A DNA stretch of 64,000 nucleotides from Rhizobium sp. Q54 (GTDB lineage Bacteria; Pseudomonadota; Alphaproteobacteria; Rhizobiales; Xanthobacteraceae). Where the stretch lies: positions 1 to 64,000 of the forward strand of contig CAMDSH010000012.1 of NCBI GenBank assembly GCA_945907045.1. The letters are read 5' to 3'. Every line of letters starts with the position of its first letter. Position 1 is the stretch's first letter. Positions 8,326 to 17,416 of the stretch are shown here, piece by piece. Under the pieces are notes generated by a model. That model was given only the letters and a program-made list of their open reading frames with translations, ran no database searches and was not told where the DNA came from. Made by a program: the position numbers and the translations under genes.

Positions 8326-9543
8326 TCACGCGTCCAGACGTTTAAAGACAATCGACGCGTTGGTGCCGCCGAAGCCAAACGAGTTCGACAGCACGCAGCC
8401 GAGCTTCACGTTGTCCTTGCGCTCGCGCACGATCGGCATGTCGGCGAAGGCCGGGTCCATGTTCTCGATATTGGCGCTCTCGCAGATGAAACCGTTCTGC
8501 ATCATGAGGAGCGAGTAGATCGCTTCCTGCGCGCCGGCCGCGCCAAGCGAATGGCCGGTGAGCGATTTCGTCGCCGAAATCGGCGGGCATTTGGCGCCGA
8601 ACACTTCGCGGATCGCCTCGATCTCTTTTTGATCGCCGACCGGCGTCGCGGTGGCGTGCGGATTGATGTAGTCGACCGGCACCTTGACGTTCTGCAGCGC
8701 CATCTTCATGCAACGCACCGCGCCTTCGCCCGACGGCGCCACCATGTCGAAACCATCCGAGGTCGCGCCGTAACCGGCGACCTCGGCGTAAATTTTCGCG
8801 CCGCGCGCCTTGGCGTGTTCGAGTTCTTCGAGCACCAGCACGCCTGCACCGCCGGCGATGACGAAGCCGTCGCGGTCCTTGTCGTAGGCGCGCGAAGCCT
8901 TCTGCGGCGTGTCGTTATATTTCGACGACATCGCGCCCATCGCGTCGAACAACACCGAGAGCGTCCAGTCGAGTTCTTCGCAGCCGCCGGCGAAAACCAT
9001 GTCCTGCTTGCCGTACTGGATCATCTCGGCGGCGTTGCCGATGCAGTGATTGGAGGTCGCGCAGGCCGAGGAGATCGAATAGTTGACGCCCTTGATCTTG
9101 AACCAGGTGGCGAGCGTGGCCGATGCGGTCGACGACATCGCCTTCGGCACGGCGAAAGGACCGACGCGCTTGGGTCCCTTGCTGCGCGCGGTGTCGGCGG
9201 CTTCGATCACGGCGCGGCAGGACGGACCGCCCGAGCCCATGATGATGCCGGTGCGCTCGTTGGAAATGTCTTTTTCCTCGACGCCGGAATCGCGGATCGC
9301 CTGTTCCATCGCGACGTGGTTCCAGGCGGTGCCGCCGCCGTGAAACCGCATGGCGCGGCGGTCGACGATTTCGGTCGGGTCCAGCGTCGGCGCGCCGTGC
9401 ACCTGACAGCGGAAGCCCATTTCGGCGTATTTCTCGGCGCGCACGATGCCGGATTTGGCCTCGCGCAAGCTCGCCATCACTTCCTGGGTGTTATTGCCGA
9501 CAGATGAGACAATGCCCATCCCGGTGACGACGACCCGTCTCAT
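8326..9543 (-). CDS. fabB: 3-oxoacyl-[acyl-carrier-protein] synthase I (FabB)
   Basis: This condensing enzyme elongates acyl-ACP with malonyl-ACP and, together with FabA, is needed for unsaturated fatty acids. The 405-residue protein shows the active-site Cys in SSACATSNH, the first His in [11 protein letters not shown], the Lys/His pair in [16 protein letters not shown], and the FGFGGTNAS end motif. NPHATATP replaces the more common NTHGTSTP but keeps the His. It lies between fabA and fabI, supporting FabB rather than FabF. Confidence 0.95.
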   Translation of the reverse strand: MRRVVVTGMGIVSSVGNNTQEVMASLREAKSGIVRAEKYAEMGFRCQVHGAPTLDPTEIVDRRAMRFHGGGTAWNHVAMEQAIRDSGVEEKDISNERTGIIMGSGGPSCRAVIEAADTARSKGPKRVGPFAVPKAMSSTASATLATWFKIKGVNYSISSACATSNHCIGNAAEMIQYGKQDMVFAGGCEELDWTLSVLFDAMGAMSSKYNDTPQKASRAYDKDRDGFVIAGGAGVLVLEELEHAKARGAKIYAEVAGYGATSDGFDMVAPSGEGAVRCMKMALQNVKVPVDYINPHATATPVGDQKEIEAIREVFGAKCPPISATKSLTGHSLGAAGAQEAIYSLLMMQNGFICESANIENMDPAFADMPIVRERKDNVKLGCVLSNSFGFGGTNASIVFKRLDA

Positions 9544-9666
9544 GCTCGCCTCATTTTGAATACTCAGCCCGGATTACCAGTGATTGGGCCACACATGGCC
9601 CGGCCATGGCAATCCCGCAACCCCCCGGTTTAGGCTTTATGACACCGGCTGCCTGAGCCCGCGTGC

Positions 9667-10197
9667 TCAGGCTCCGCTCGGCAGCATCTGGTCTTGCTTG
9701 AACAGACCGACTTTGAGATCGCTCGCCTTGTAGATCACGGTGCCGTCCGCCGAGAGCCAGCCGTCGGCAATGCCGAGAACAAGTTTCGAGCGCATCACCC
9801 GCTTGAAGTCGACCCCGTAGACAACTTTCTTCACCGTCGGCAGCACCTGACCGGAAAATTTCAACTCGCCTAACCCCAGCGCGCGGCCCTTGCCCGGCGC
9901 GCCGAGCCAGCCGAGGAAGAAGCCGACCATTTGCCAAAGCGCATCGAGACCGAGGCAGCCGGGCATCACCGGATCGCCCTTGAAGTGGCAGAGAAAGAAC
10001 CAGAGGTCAGGCTTCACCTCGAGTTCGGCGCGCACCATGCCCTTGCCGTGAGGCCCGCCGTCTTCCGAGATTTCGGTGATGCGGTCGAACATCAGCATCG
10101 GGGGGAGCGGCAACTGGGCATTGCCCGCGCCGAACAACTCGCCCCGGCCGCACGCCAGCAAATCTTCGTATCCGAAACTGTGCCGCCGGTTCTGCAT
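9667..10197 (-). CDS. fabA: 3-hydroxydecanoyl-[ACP] dehydratase/isomerase FabA
   Basis: FabA dehydrates beta-hydroxyacyl-ACP and isomerises trans-2- to cis-3-decenoyl-ACP, the branch point of anaerobic unsaturated fatty-acid synthesis. The catalytic His is in [20 protein letters not shown], with the partner Asp in the same segment. The frame can start at ATG 10239 or TTG 10245, but ATG 10197 ([23 protein letters not shown]) is preceded by AAGGAAG at good spacing and matches family N-termini. fabB follows after a 123-bp gap, so fabA and fabB are probably co-transcribed. Confidence 0.95.
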   Translation of the reverse strand: MQNRRHSFGYEDLLACGRGELFGAGNAQLPLPPMLMFDRITEISEDGGPHGKGMVRAELEVKPDLWFFLCHFKGDPVMPGCLGLDALWQMVGFFLGWLGAPGKGRALGLGELKFSGQVLPTVKKVVYGVDFKRVMRSKLVLGIADGWLSADGTVIYKASDLKVGLFKQDQMLPSGA

Positions 10198-10303
10198 TCC
10201 GACTGCTTCCTTGATGTCTGCGCCCGGCTGAGGTCCCATCGGCAATTCCTAACATAGAGCCGCAAAGGGGCAAAGTTCGGGCCGGGCGCGGCAAATTAAG
10301 CCC

Positions 10304-10310
10304 TTTAGAA
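10304..10310. promoter_or_regulatory. Possible half-site of an Irr/ICE-type operator between fabA and irr
   Basis: TTTAGAA followed by TCAATACAAAA lies in the divergent fabA-irr intergenic region. TTTAGAA resembles one half of the iron control element bound by Irr in rhizobia. The second half is not well preserved, so this is weak. Confidence 0.25.
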
Positions 10311-10459
10311 TCAATACAAAACGTGCCTCGCGCGGCCGTTGCGAAAGAGTTGCACCTGGCCACCGCCGTCGTATATGTTACAAATGCAACGGTCTCGTGA
10401 ACCGCTGCTATCTTGTTTCACTGACATCGTTCGATCACGCCAACGTTTTGAATGTGTGC

Positions 10460-10969
10460 ATGACCCAATTGCGTACCACCATCGTGGAGCAGACCTTGGC
10501 CGAGACGGCCGACGCGGAACTTTCGGCGCCTGCTGAGCGTACCGCGCTCACGGGCTGCCCGTGGCATGACGTCAAAGCCATGCTGCGCGGAGTTGGTTTG
10601 CGCCCGACGCGTCAACGCATGGCGCTGGGCTGGATTTTGTTCGGCAAGGGCGACCGCCACCTCACCGCCGAAATGCTTTACGAAGAAGCCACCAAGGCGA
10701 AGGTGCCGGTGTCGCTTGCGACGATTTACAACACGCTGCACCAGTTCACCGAAGTCGGTCTGCTGCGCCAGGTCGCGGTGGACGGTTCGAAAGCCTATTT
10801 CGACACGAATGCCTCCGAGCACCACCACTTCTTCGTCGAAGACGTGAACGAGTTGCTCGACATTCCCGGCGCCGAAGTGATCCTCGGCAAAATGCCGACC
10901 GCGCCCAAGGGCTACGACATCGCCCGCATCGACGTAGTCGTGCGGCTGCGCCGCAAGGGCAACAAGTAA
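10460..10969 (+). CDS. irr: Fur-family iron response regulator Irr
   Basis: Irr is the heme-responsive Fur-family regulator that controls heme synthesis and iron uptake in rhizobia. The heme regulatory motif GCPWHD sits at about residues 32-37, followed by the winged-helix region (LRPTRQRMALGWILF, VSLATIYNTLHQFTEVGLLRQV) and the second heme/metal site in SEHHHFFVED. The open frame begins at GTG 10397, but ATG 10460 gives a family-like N-terminus. In Bradyrhizobium heme binding at the Cys of GCPWHD triggers Irr degradation; the intact motif predicts the same here. A terminator follows. Confidence 0.95.
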   Translation: MTQLRTTIVEQTLAETADAELSAPAERTALTGCPWHDVKAMLRGVGLRPTRQRMALGWILFGKGDRHLTAEMLYEEATKAKVPVSLATIYNTLHQFTEVGLLRQVAVDGSKAYFDTNASEHHHFFVEDVNELLDIPGAEVILGKMPTAPKGYDIARIDVVVRLRRKGNK

Positions 10970-10996
10970 CTTCGAAATTACTGCGTTGGATTTTTC

Positions 10997-11028
10997 ATGG
11001 CCGGGTTCATCCCGGCCATTTTGCTTTT
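10997..11028 (+). terminator. Terminator after irr
   Basis: Perfect 9-bp stem ATGGCCGGG/CCCGGCCAT with loop TTCAT, followed by TTTTGCTTTT. It ends irr; the next gene converges from the right. Confidence 0.8.
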
Positions 11029-11044
11029 AAGGGCGCGGCGAAAT

Positions 11045-11623
11045 CTACTCGACCTTCTCGTTCGGATAGGCGCCCCACAGCCGTTCCTGCTGGATCCAGC
11101 CGTCGAAATCCTTGCCGATGAGACGGCACCAGGTGCCGCTGCACGATTTGACCGTGCTCAGCACGCCTGACTGCAAGCGCGCCACCACATTCCCTTCGGC
11201 GTTTGCGTTGTCGTAAAGCGGCACCAGCTCGTCCTTCGACTTCGGAACGATCACCGCGCTCCGCCGCCCCGACAGCAGTGAGTGATAGACCCAGCCCTCC
11301 GCCCCTTCCCAGTCGCGGATGCGCCGCCAGTTCTCGAACTCGGCGGTGATCTCAACCGGCATCCCAATGCGCGTATAGACCCAGCGGACCTCCTGATCCT
11401 TGTTGGGACCGGCGCGCACGTTCACGCGATCAGACTTAAGGCTGACGAAACGCGGGACCGGGAGCCCGCTGGCCGTGCCGGTCGCGATCTCGCCCGCGGC
11501 CCGGACAGGCTGCATCTGCGCGGCAAGCACGAACGACAATGCCGCCGCGGCCAGCAACAGGTTCCATATGCTTTGTCTTGTCACGGCCATCTGATAGGAA
11601 AGACCAAGGTTGGAACTCGACAT
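11045..11623 (-). CDS. Exported bacterial SH3-domain protein
   Basis: The protein has a hydrophobic signal segment (NLLLAAAALSFVLAAQ, cleavage likely after VRAAG) and then two SH3_4-type repeats: FVSLKSDRVNVRAGPNKDQEVRWVY with WEGAEGWVYHSLLSGRR, and then LVPLYDNANAEGNVVARLQSGV with FDGWIQQERLWG. Such SH3 proteins are thought to bind peptidoglycan or peptides in the periplasm. The start is uncertain: TTG 11632, ATG 11623 or ATG 11590, the last directly before the signal core. It is divergent from the 2-hydroxyacid dehydrogenase gene, about 50 bp away. No catalytic domain is visible. Confidence 0.85.
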   Translation of the reverse strand: MSSSNLGLSYQMAVTRQSIWNLLLAAAALSFVLAAQMQPVRAAGEIATGTASGLPVPRFVSLKSDRVNVRAGPNKDQEVRWVYTRIGMPVEITAEFENWRRIRDWEGAEGWVYHSLLSGRRSAVIVPKSKDELVPLYDNANAEGNVVARLQSGVLSTVKSCSGTWCRLIGKDFDGWIQQERLWGAYPNEKVE

Positions 11624-11682
11624 CGCGCCCAAAATCAGGCCGGAGAGCGGCAGTGTCGGCGAGCACGGTTAAAGAGGGCTGA

Positions 11683-12684
11683 ATGCCGAAGGCGAAGAAA
11701 CCGCTGGTCGTCGTCACCCGCAAATTGCCCGATAGCGTCGAGCTGCGGATGCGCGAGCTGTTCGAGGCGCGGTTCAACGCCGACGACAAGCCGATGAGCC
11801 AGGCCCAGCTCGCTGAAGCCGTGAAAACCGCCGACGTGCTGGTGCCGACCGTGACCGACCGCATCGACAACGGCGTGCTGGCGAAGGCCGGCGAGCAACT
11901 GAAATTGATCGCGAATTTCGGCAACGGCGTGGACAACATCGACGTCGCCACCGCCATTCAGCGCGGCATCACCGTCACCAACACGCCGGGCGTCCTCACC
12001 GAAGACACCGCCGACATGACGATGGCGCTCATTCTCGCCGTGCCGCGACGGCTGGCCGAGGGTTCCGTCATCCTCACCACCGACAAGGATTGGGGCGGCT
12101 GGACGCCGACCTGGATGCTCGGACATCGCATCTGGGGCAAGCGGCTCGGCATCATCGGCATGGGGCGCATCGGCCAGGCGGTCGCGCGCCGCGCACGCGC
12201 GTTCGGCCTGCAGATTCATTATCACAACCGCCGCCGCGTCGCGCCGAAGACCGAGGAAGAACTCGACGCGACCTATTGGGAGAGCCTCGACCAGATGCTC
12301 GCCCGCATGGACATCATCTCGATCAACTGCCCGCATACGCCGGGCACTTATCATCTGCTCTCGGCGCGCAGGCTCAAGCTCATCCGCCCGGAGGCCTACA
12401 TCGTCAACACGGCGCGCGGCGAAGTGATCGACGAGAATGCGCTCACCCGTTTGCTTGAAGCCGGCGAAATCGCGGGCGCTGGCCTCGACGTGTTCGAGCA
12501 CGAACCGGCGGTGAACCCGAAACTGGTCAAGCTCGCGCGTGCCGGAAAAGTCGTGCTGCTGCCGCACATGGGTTCGGCCACCGTGGAAGGCCGCGTCGAC
12601 ATGGGCGAAAAAGTCATCATCAACATCAAGACCTTCATGGACGGCCACAAACCGCCGGACCGGGTCTTGCCTTCAATGCTGTAG
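11683..12684 (+). CDS. D-2-hydroxyacid dehydrogenase (glyoxylate/hydroxypyruvate reductase-like)
   Basis: The enzyme belongs to the NAD(P)-dependent D-isomer 2-hydroxyacid dehydrogenases. Visible signatures are the Rossmann motif GIIGMGRIGQAVARRARAFG with an HNRRR cofactor-discriminating end that suggests NADP(H), the substrate Arg in NTARGEVIDENAL, the Glu in LDVFEHEP, and the catalytic His in LLPHMGSAT. The start has GAGGGC ahead of ATG. The sequence is close to glyoxylate reductases; the exact substrate cannot be decided from sequence. A small secreted-protein gene follows 19 bases later. Confidence 0.9.
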   Translation: MPKAKKPLVVVTRKLPDSVELRMRELFEARFNADDKPMSQAQLAEAVKTADVLVPTVTDRIDNGVLAKAGEQLKLIANFGNGVDNIDVATAIQRGITVTNTPGVLTEDTADMTMALILAVPRRLAEGSVILTTDKDWGGWTPTWMLGHRIWGKRLGIIGMGRIGQAVARRARAFGLQIHYHNRRRVAPKTEEELDATYWESLDQMLARMDIISINCPHTPGTYHLLSARRLKLIRPEAYIVNTARGEVIDENALTRLLEAGEIAGAGLDVFEHEPAVNPKLVKLARAGKVVLLPHMGSATVEGRVDMGEKVIINIKTFMDGHKPPDRVLPSML

Positions 12685-12703
12685 AGTCTTCCGGAGACAT
12701 TCC

Positions 12704-13105
12704 ATGCGCGCAGTCATTGCAAGTGCCATCACGCTTCTCATGCTGTCGCAGGCCAACGCCGCGCCGCTTGAGGTGAGGCCCGGCTTCAAGCCGCCGCCGC
12801 CGCCCGCCAGCGCGAAAGTCCGCCCCGACGAGATCAAGACAAAGTTCTTCAACGGCGAGCCGTTCACCGCCGCGACGCCGGCCGGCGTGAAATTCAAGAT
12901 GACCTACACCGCCGACGGCAAGATGACGCGCGAACCCGCCGGCAAGGGCGGCGCCAAAAGCGAAGGCACATGGGCGCTCAACAAAGACGGCTTCTGCACC
13001 ACGTGGAAGGGTTCGAAGCAGAATTGCTACAAGCTGTTCGCGAAGGACGAGAAGACCTGGTCGGTGACCGGCGGCGGCTCGACGCTCGCGACCTGGAGCA
13101 AGTAG
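12704..13105 (+). CDS. Small secreted protein of unknown function (133 aa)
   Basis: A signal peptide (MRAVIASAITLLMLSQANAA) is followed by a Pro-rich linker (RPGFKPPPPPAS) and a roughly 80-residue domain with GVKFKMTYTADGKMTRE, SEGTWALNKDGFCTTWKG, CYKLFAKDEKTWSV and TLATWSK. The repeated Trp and the G-T-W pattern suggest a small beta-sheet periplasmic domain; two Cys (in FCTTW and NCYKL) could form a disulfide. The track ORF opens at 12539 within the upstream gene; ATG 12704 with GGAG ahead is right. I do not recognise a named function. Confidence 0.8.
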   Translation: MRAVIASAITLLMLSQANAAPLEVRPGFKPPPPPASAKVRPDEIKTKFFNGEPFTAATPAGVKFKMTYTADGKMTREPAGKGGAKSEGTWALNKDGFCTTWKGSKQNCYKLFAKDEKTWSVTGGGSTLATWSK

Positions 13106-13107
13106 TC

Positions 13108-13911
13108 CTAGCGCGCGTGGATCGATAGATCCTTGATCGTCGGCGTCTTGCCGGAGAGCGGATTGTCCGGATTCCAGCGATAGCCGACGGTCTCGAAGCG
13201 CATCGCGCGCGCATCCAGCATCACGAGACGGCCGACGAGATTTTCACCGAAGCCGACGATCTCGCGGATTACCTCGAACGCCATCATCGAACCGAGAATG
13301 CCCGGCAACGCGCCGAGGATTCCAGCCTCCGCGCAGGCCGGTACCATGCCCGCGGGTGGCGGCTCCGGAAACAGACAGCGATAGCTTGGATTGGGTTCGC
13401 CGTTGGCCGCGCGTTCGTGCGCGCGGATCGTGGTGAGCGTGCCGTCGAACGTGCCGACCGCCGCCGTCACCAGCGGCTTTTTCGCAAAATAACATGCGTC
13501 GGACACGAGATAACGCGTCGCGAAATTATCGGAGCCGTCGGCGACAACATCATAACGCGCGATCAGATCGAGCGCGTTCTTTGCATTCAGCCGCGTTGCG
13601 TGCGTCTCCAGCGCGACGTCCGGATTGAGACGGCGGATCGCCGCAGCCGCGCTTTCGACTTTCGCTTTGCCGATGTCGGGCGTCGCGTGGATCACCTGCC
13701 GCTGCAAGTTCGAGAGCGAGACTTCATCGTCATCGACAATGCCGATCGTGCCGGCGCCGGCAGCGGCGAGATACAGCAGCACAGGCGCGCCCAGCCCGCC
13801 CGCGCCGACGACCAGTACGCGCGCGGCTTTCAGCGCCGCCTGGCCAGGGCCGCCGACCTCGCGCAGCACGATGTGGCGGGCATAGCGTTCGAGTTCTTCG
13901 GGAGTGAGCAT
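13108..13911 (-). CDS. moeB: MoeB/ThiF-family E1-like adenylyltransferase
   Basis: Members adenylate the C-terminal Gly of a ubiquitin-like sulfur carrier (MoaD or ThiS). The protein has the nucleotide motif VVGAGGLGAPVLLYLAAAG, acidic DDDEVSLSNLQRQVIH, the Asp in DGSDNFATRYLVSDAC, and PEPPPAGMVPACAEAGILG. The zinc cysteines of the MoeB family are missing: the first CxxC is SYRC and the distal CPxC is NPDNPLSG. It runs convergently with the small secreted-protein gene, 2 bases apart. The carrier partner is not in the window, so MoaD versus ThiS is open. Confidence 0.85.
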   Translation of the reverse strand: MLTPEELERYARHIVLREVGGPGQAALKAARVLVVGAGGLGAPVLLYLAAAGAGTIGIVDDDEVSLSNLQRQVIHATPDIGKAKVESAAAAIRRLNPDVALETHATRLNAKNALDLIARYDVVADGSDNFATRYLVSDACYFAKKPLVTAAVGTFDGTLTTIRAHERAANGEPNPSYRCLFPEPPPAGMVPACAEAGILGALPGILGSMMAFEVIREIVGFGENLVGRLVMLDARAMRFETVGYRWNPDNPLSGKTPTIKDLSIHAR

Positions 13912-14054
13912 CGCCTTTCAACATACAGGCTGGCGGGCTTTGCCGTCACGCGGGGCGCTTAACCAGCGTGGGAAACCGCCAACAGGCCGTATTTGCCCCG
14001 GCCAAACCATCGGCTAAGGTGCCTTGGAAATTATGGTTTGTAAGGCGTTAACGC

Positions 14055-15491
14055 ATGCGTTCGGCCCTGTTTTACGTGGCTTTTGCCCTGACTGTCGGCG
14101 CCTTCCCGGCGCTGGCGCAGGATTCGACGTCCACCGGGACGAAGACCAAAAAGCCTGCCGCCGCCAAGACTGACAAAAAGCCCGGCGCGACGCCCGCTTC
14201 GACCAAACCCGGCACTCCGAAGCCACCCGGGACGACGACGACCGCCTCGAAAGTCGTTGCCGCTCCCACCGCCGACACCAATCCCGACATTCCGCCGGCC
14301 GAGCGCAATTCGATCCGCGCTGCACTCTCCTGGGCGGGCGATTTCGGCGCCGCCGCCAACAACGAGGATCCTTTCACCGCTGCGGTGAAATCTTTCCAGA
14401 AGCGCACCAATGCGAATGTCACCGGCACGCTCACCTCGGCGGAGCGCACGAAGCTGCTCGCCAGCGCAAAAGAGCGGGAAGAGGAATTCGGCTGGCAAGT
14501 GATCGACGATCCCGTCACCGGCGTGCGCATCGGCCTGCCGGGCAAAATGCTTTCGGTGACGAGCGAAGCGCGCGGCGGCAGCCGCTGGTCGTCGCGGCAC
14601 GGCGACGTGCAGGTCGAGACTTTCAAAATTAAAGACCCCGATACGACTCTCGCCTCGCTGTTCGAGCGGCAGAAGAAAGAACCAACGACGCGCCGGGTCG
14701 AATACAGCGTGCTGCGGAGCGACAGTTTCTTCATCAGCGGCTTGCAGGGCCTGAAAAAATTCTCCGTGCGCGCGCACATCAAGGATGGCGAAGTGCGCGG
14801 CTTCGTCATGCTGTTCGATCAGGCGGTCGAAGGCATCGTCACGCCGATCGTCACCGCGATGGCCAGCACCTTCTCGCCGTTCCCGGTCAGCGGCATGCAG
14901 CTCGCCTCGGTGACGACGAAGAAGGTCGAGTACGCCACAGCGCTGGTGGTGAGCGCGGGCGGACATCTCCTCACGGATCGCAAGGTAACCGAAGGCTGCC
15001 AGGTCATCGTCGCCGCCGGGCTCGGCAACGCCGAGCGCGTCGCCGAAGACCAGACGAGCGGCCTTGCTCTGCTTCGCGTTTACGGCGCGCACAGGCTTGC
15101 GCCTGCGGTGCTCGCCGGTGAAGCGCCGCAAGGCTCCGACGTGACGCTGGTCGGCGTGCCCGATCCGCAATCGCAAGGCGGCGGCAAGGATGTGACGACG
15201 GCGAGCGCGCGGCTGATCGCAGGCGGCGGCGTTTCGTATCTGCAACCGGCGCCGGCTTCCGGATTTTCCGGCGGCGCGGCGCTCGACCGTCAGGGACGCC
15301 TTTTCGGCATGATCGAGTCGCGCAATACCGTCGTCGCCAGCGCAAGCGCCACCGCGCCGCAGGCCGCCATCGTGCCTGTTGAGACGATCAAGACGTTTCT
15401 CGGCAGCCAGAAAATCGCAGCCGCCACCGGCACTGCCAGCATTGAGAACGCCAAGGCGTCGGTGGTGCGGGTGATTTGCGTTCGGAAGTGA
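14055..15491 (+). CDS. Exported peptidoglycan-binding-like protein with a degenerate trypsin-like domain
   Basis: A signal peptide (MRSALFYVAFALTVGAFPALAQ) leads to a Lys/Thr/Pro-rich linker, a PG_binding_1-like segment (ERNSIRAALSWAGDF..., FQKRTNANVTGTLTSAER, about 80-135), a middle domain, and a C-terminal trypsin/Do-like fold (about 290-478). Where proteases have TNAHV this protein has TDRKV (His to Lys, about residue 308), DLALL is GLALL (Asp to Gly), and GNSGG is GFSGG with the Ser kept (about 404). Two of the three catalytic residues are therefore gone, so it is probably a binding protein rather than a protease. It appears to be a single-gene unit; a repeat follows. Confidence 0.85.
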   Translation: MRSALFYVAFALTVGAFPALAQDSTSTGTKTKKPAAAKTDKKPGATPASTKPGTPKPPGTTTTASKVVAAPTADTNPDIPPAERNSIRAALSWAGDFGAAANNEDPFTAAVKSFQKRTNANVTGTLTSAERTKLLASAKEREEEFGWQVIDDPVTGVRIGLPGKMLSVTSEARGGSRWSSRHGDVQVETFKIKDPDTTLASLFERQKKEPTTRRVEYSVLRSDSFFISGLQGLKKFSVRAHIKDGEVRGFVMLFDQAVEGIVTPIVTAMASTFSPFPVSGMQLASVTTKKVEYATALVVSAGGHLLTDRKVTEGCQVIVAAGLGNAERVAEDQTSGLALLRVYGAHRLAPAVLAGEAPQGSDVTLVGVPDPQSQGGGKDVTTASARLIAGGGVSYLQPAPASGFSGGAALDRQGRLFGMIESRNTVVASASATAPQAAIVPVETIKTFLGSQKIAAATGTASIENAKASVVRVICVRK

Positions 15492-15502
15492 ACGCGAAAG
15501 CG

Positions 15503-15599
15503 GTCATTCCGGAAGCCGCTGAGCGGCTACCCGGAATCCAGCAAAGTAAATGAGCCTTCTGGATTCCGGGTTCGCGCTCATCGCGCGCCCCGGAATGAC
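15503..15599. repeat. Nested interspersed palindrome (GTCAT...ATGAC family), copy 2
   Basis: Outer arms GTCATTCC/GGAATGAC enclose CCCGGAATCCAG/CTGGATTCCGGG. It sits between two convergent genes and may serve as a bidirectional terminator. The architecture matches the copies at 2336 and 37487. Confidence 0.7.
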
Positions 15600-15602
15600 A
15601 AG

Positions 15603-16376
15603 TCATTTATTCTTGAACTTCGCCGGGCGTTTTTCGATGAACGCCGCCATTCCTTCCTTCTGATCTTCGGTCGCGAACAGCGAGTGGAACACGCGCCGCT
15701 CGAAGCGCACGCCTTCGGCCAGTGATGTCTCGAACGCGCGGTTGACCGCTTCCTTAGCCACCAGCACCGAGGGCAGCGACATCGAGGCAATCGTCTCCGC
15801 GACCTTCATCGCCTCGTCCATCAGTTGCGCCGCCGGAACCACGCGCGCGACCAATCCCGAGCGCTCCGCCTCGGTTACATCCATCATCCGGCCGGTGAGG
15901 ATCATGTCCATCGTCTTCGCCTTGCCGATGGCGCGCGCCATGCGCTGCGTGCCGCCGATGCCGGGGATAACGCCGAGCTTGATCTCAGGCTGACCGAATT
16001 TCGCATTGTCGGCGGCGATGATGATGTCGCACTGCATCGCCAGTTCGCAGCCGCCGCCGAGTGCAAAGCCGGCCACCGCGGCGACAATCGGCTTGCGCGC
16101 ACGCGCGGCGCGATCCCAGGTGCCGGCAAAGTCGCCGAGCAGCACGTCGATGAAGGATTTGTCCGCCATCTCCTTGATATCGGCGCCGGCGGCGAAAGCC
16201 TTCTCCGAACCGGTGATGAGCATGCAGCCGATATTCGCGTCGGCTTCGAAGGCGTCGATGGCCAGACTCAATTCGGATTTGAGCGCCATGTTGAGCGCGT
16301 TGAGCGCCTGCGGGCGATTGAGGCGGATGACGCCGACGCGGCCCTTGGTCTCGACGATGATGTTCTGGTAGCTCAT
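15603..16376 (-). CDS. Enoyl-CoA hydratase (crotonase family)
   Basis: The enzyme hydrates 2-enoyl-CoA in beta-oxidation. The 257-residue sequence carries the oxyanion-hole region [54 protein letters not shown] with both catalytic Glu positions present (in GGCELAM and QPEIKLG), and a C-terminal [15 protein letters not shown] before ATG supports the start. It is most similar to short-chain FadB1/Ech-type hydratases; the physiological substrate is unknown. It is followed leftward by the palindromic repeat. Confidence 0.92.
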   Translation of the reverse strand: MSYQNIIVETKGRVGVIRLNRPQALNALNMALKSELSLAIDAFEADANIGCMLITGSEKAFAAGADIKEMADKSFIDVLLGDFAGTWDRAARARKPIVAAVAGFALGGGCELAMQCDIIIAADNAKFGQPEIKLGVIPGIGGTQRMARAIGKAKTMDMILTGRMMDVTEAERSGLVARVVPAAQLMDEAMKVAETIASMSLPSVLVAKEAVNRAFETSLAEGVRFERRVFHSLFATEDQKEGMAAFIEKRPAKFKNK

Positions 16377-16426
16377 GACTTGTCCTTCCCGGCTTTAATT
16401 CAATCGAGCAATTCAACCAAACTCGT

Positions 16427-17386
16427 TCAATCCAGCTTTGCGCCCGAACGTTTAATCACTTCCGCCCATTTGGCGGAATCTTTCCTGATCGCTTCGGCAT
16501 ATTGTTCGGGCGTGCCGCCGCCCGGCTCATCGCCGATGGCGGCGAATTTTTCGATGAACGCGGGCGAGGCAATCGCCTTGTTGATCGCGGCGTTGAGCTT
16601 ATCGACGATCGCACGCGGCACACCGGCCGGCGCGATGACGCCCGTCCAGGTGCCAGCTTCGTAACCCGGCACCCCCGCTTCCGCCACCGTCGGCAGATCA
16701 GGAAAACCGGGTGAGCGTTTCACGCCACTCACCGCCAATGCGCGTACGGAACCGGCTTTCGCGTGCGGCGCAATCGATTGCAGGCTCTCGAACATCAGCT
16801 GCACGTGCCCCGCGATCAGATCGTTGATCGCCAGCGAACCGCCCCGGTAGGGGATATGCACGATGTCGGTGCCGGTCATGTATTTGAACAATTCGCCGCC
16901 GACGTGGCCGGGCGAGCCGTTGCTGGACGAAGCGTTCGACAGCTTGCCGGGATTTTTCTTGGCGTAGTCGATCAGCTCGGCGACCGACTTGACGGGGAGC
17001 GACGGCGAAACCGCGAGCAGCAGATGCCCGCGCGTCACCAGCGCGATGGGCTGGAAATCCTTTTCGATGTCATAAGGCAGCTTGCCGACCATGTGGCGGG
17101 TGATCGCCAACGCGCCGATCGGTCCCATGCCGATGGTGTAGCCGTCGGGCTCGGATTTCGCGGTGAGATCGAGGCCGATGGTGAGCGCGCCGCCGGGGCG
17201 ATTATCGACGACGATCTGCTGGCCGAGTTCTTTCGAGAGTTCGGCGCCGAGAATGCGCGCGACCGTGTCGGTGGCGCTGCCCGCCGCTTGCGGAACAATC
17301 AGCCGGATCGGCCGGTCGGGATAATCGGCGGCGGCGGCCGCTACGCTCGAGCCGAGGATGAGAGCCGCGAAGACAAGCCGGCGCAT
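16427..17386 (-). CDS. Bug/TctC-family periplasmic substrate-binding protein (orphan)
   Basis: Bug proteins are the binding components of tripartite tricarboxylate transporters and bind organic acids. After a signal peptide (MRRLVFAALILGSSVAAAAA) come DYPDRPIRLIVPQAAGSATDTVARIL, IVVDNRPGGALTIG, PDGYTIGMG and HIPYRGGSLAINDLIAGHVQLMF, all standard. No TctA or TctB membrane components are nearby, so it is an orphan receptor. It lies 50 bp upstream of the hydratase gene on the same strand, which might hint at an acid substrate degraded through CoA thioesters. Confidence 0.92.
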   Translation of the reverse strand: MRRLVFAALILGSSVAAAAADYPDRPIRLIVPQAAGSATDTVARILGAELSKELGQQIVVDNRPGGALTIGLDLTAKSEPDGYTIGMGPIGALAITRHMVGKLPYDIEKDFQPIALVTRGHLLLAVSPSLPVKSVAELIDYAKKNPGKLSNASSSNGSPGHVGGELFKYMTGTDIVHIPYRGGSLAINDLIAGHVQLMFESLQSIAPHAKAGSVRALAVSGVKRSPGFPDLPTVAEAGVPGYEAGTWTGVIAPAGVPRAIVDKLNAAINKAIASPAFIEKFAAIGDEPGGGTPEQYAEAIRKDSAKWAEVIKRSGAKLD

Positions 17387-17416
17387 GTCGTTCTCCCTGG
17401 CCGCAAAAGTGGCCGC

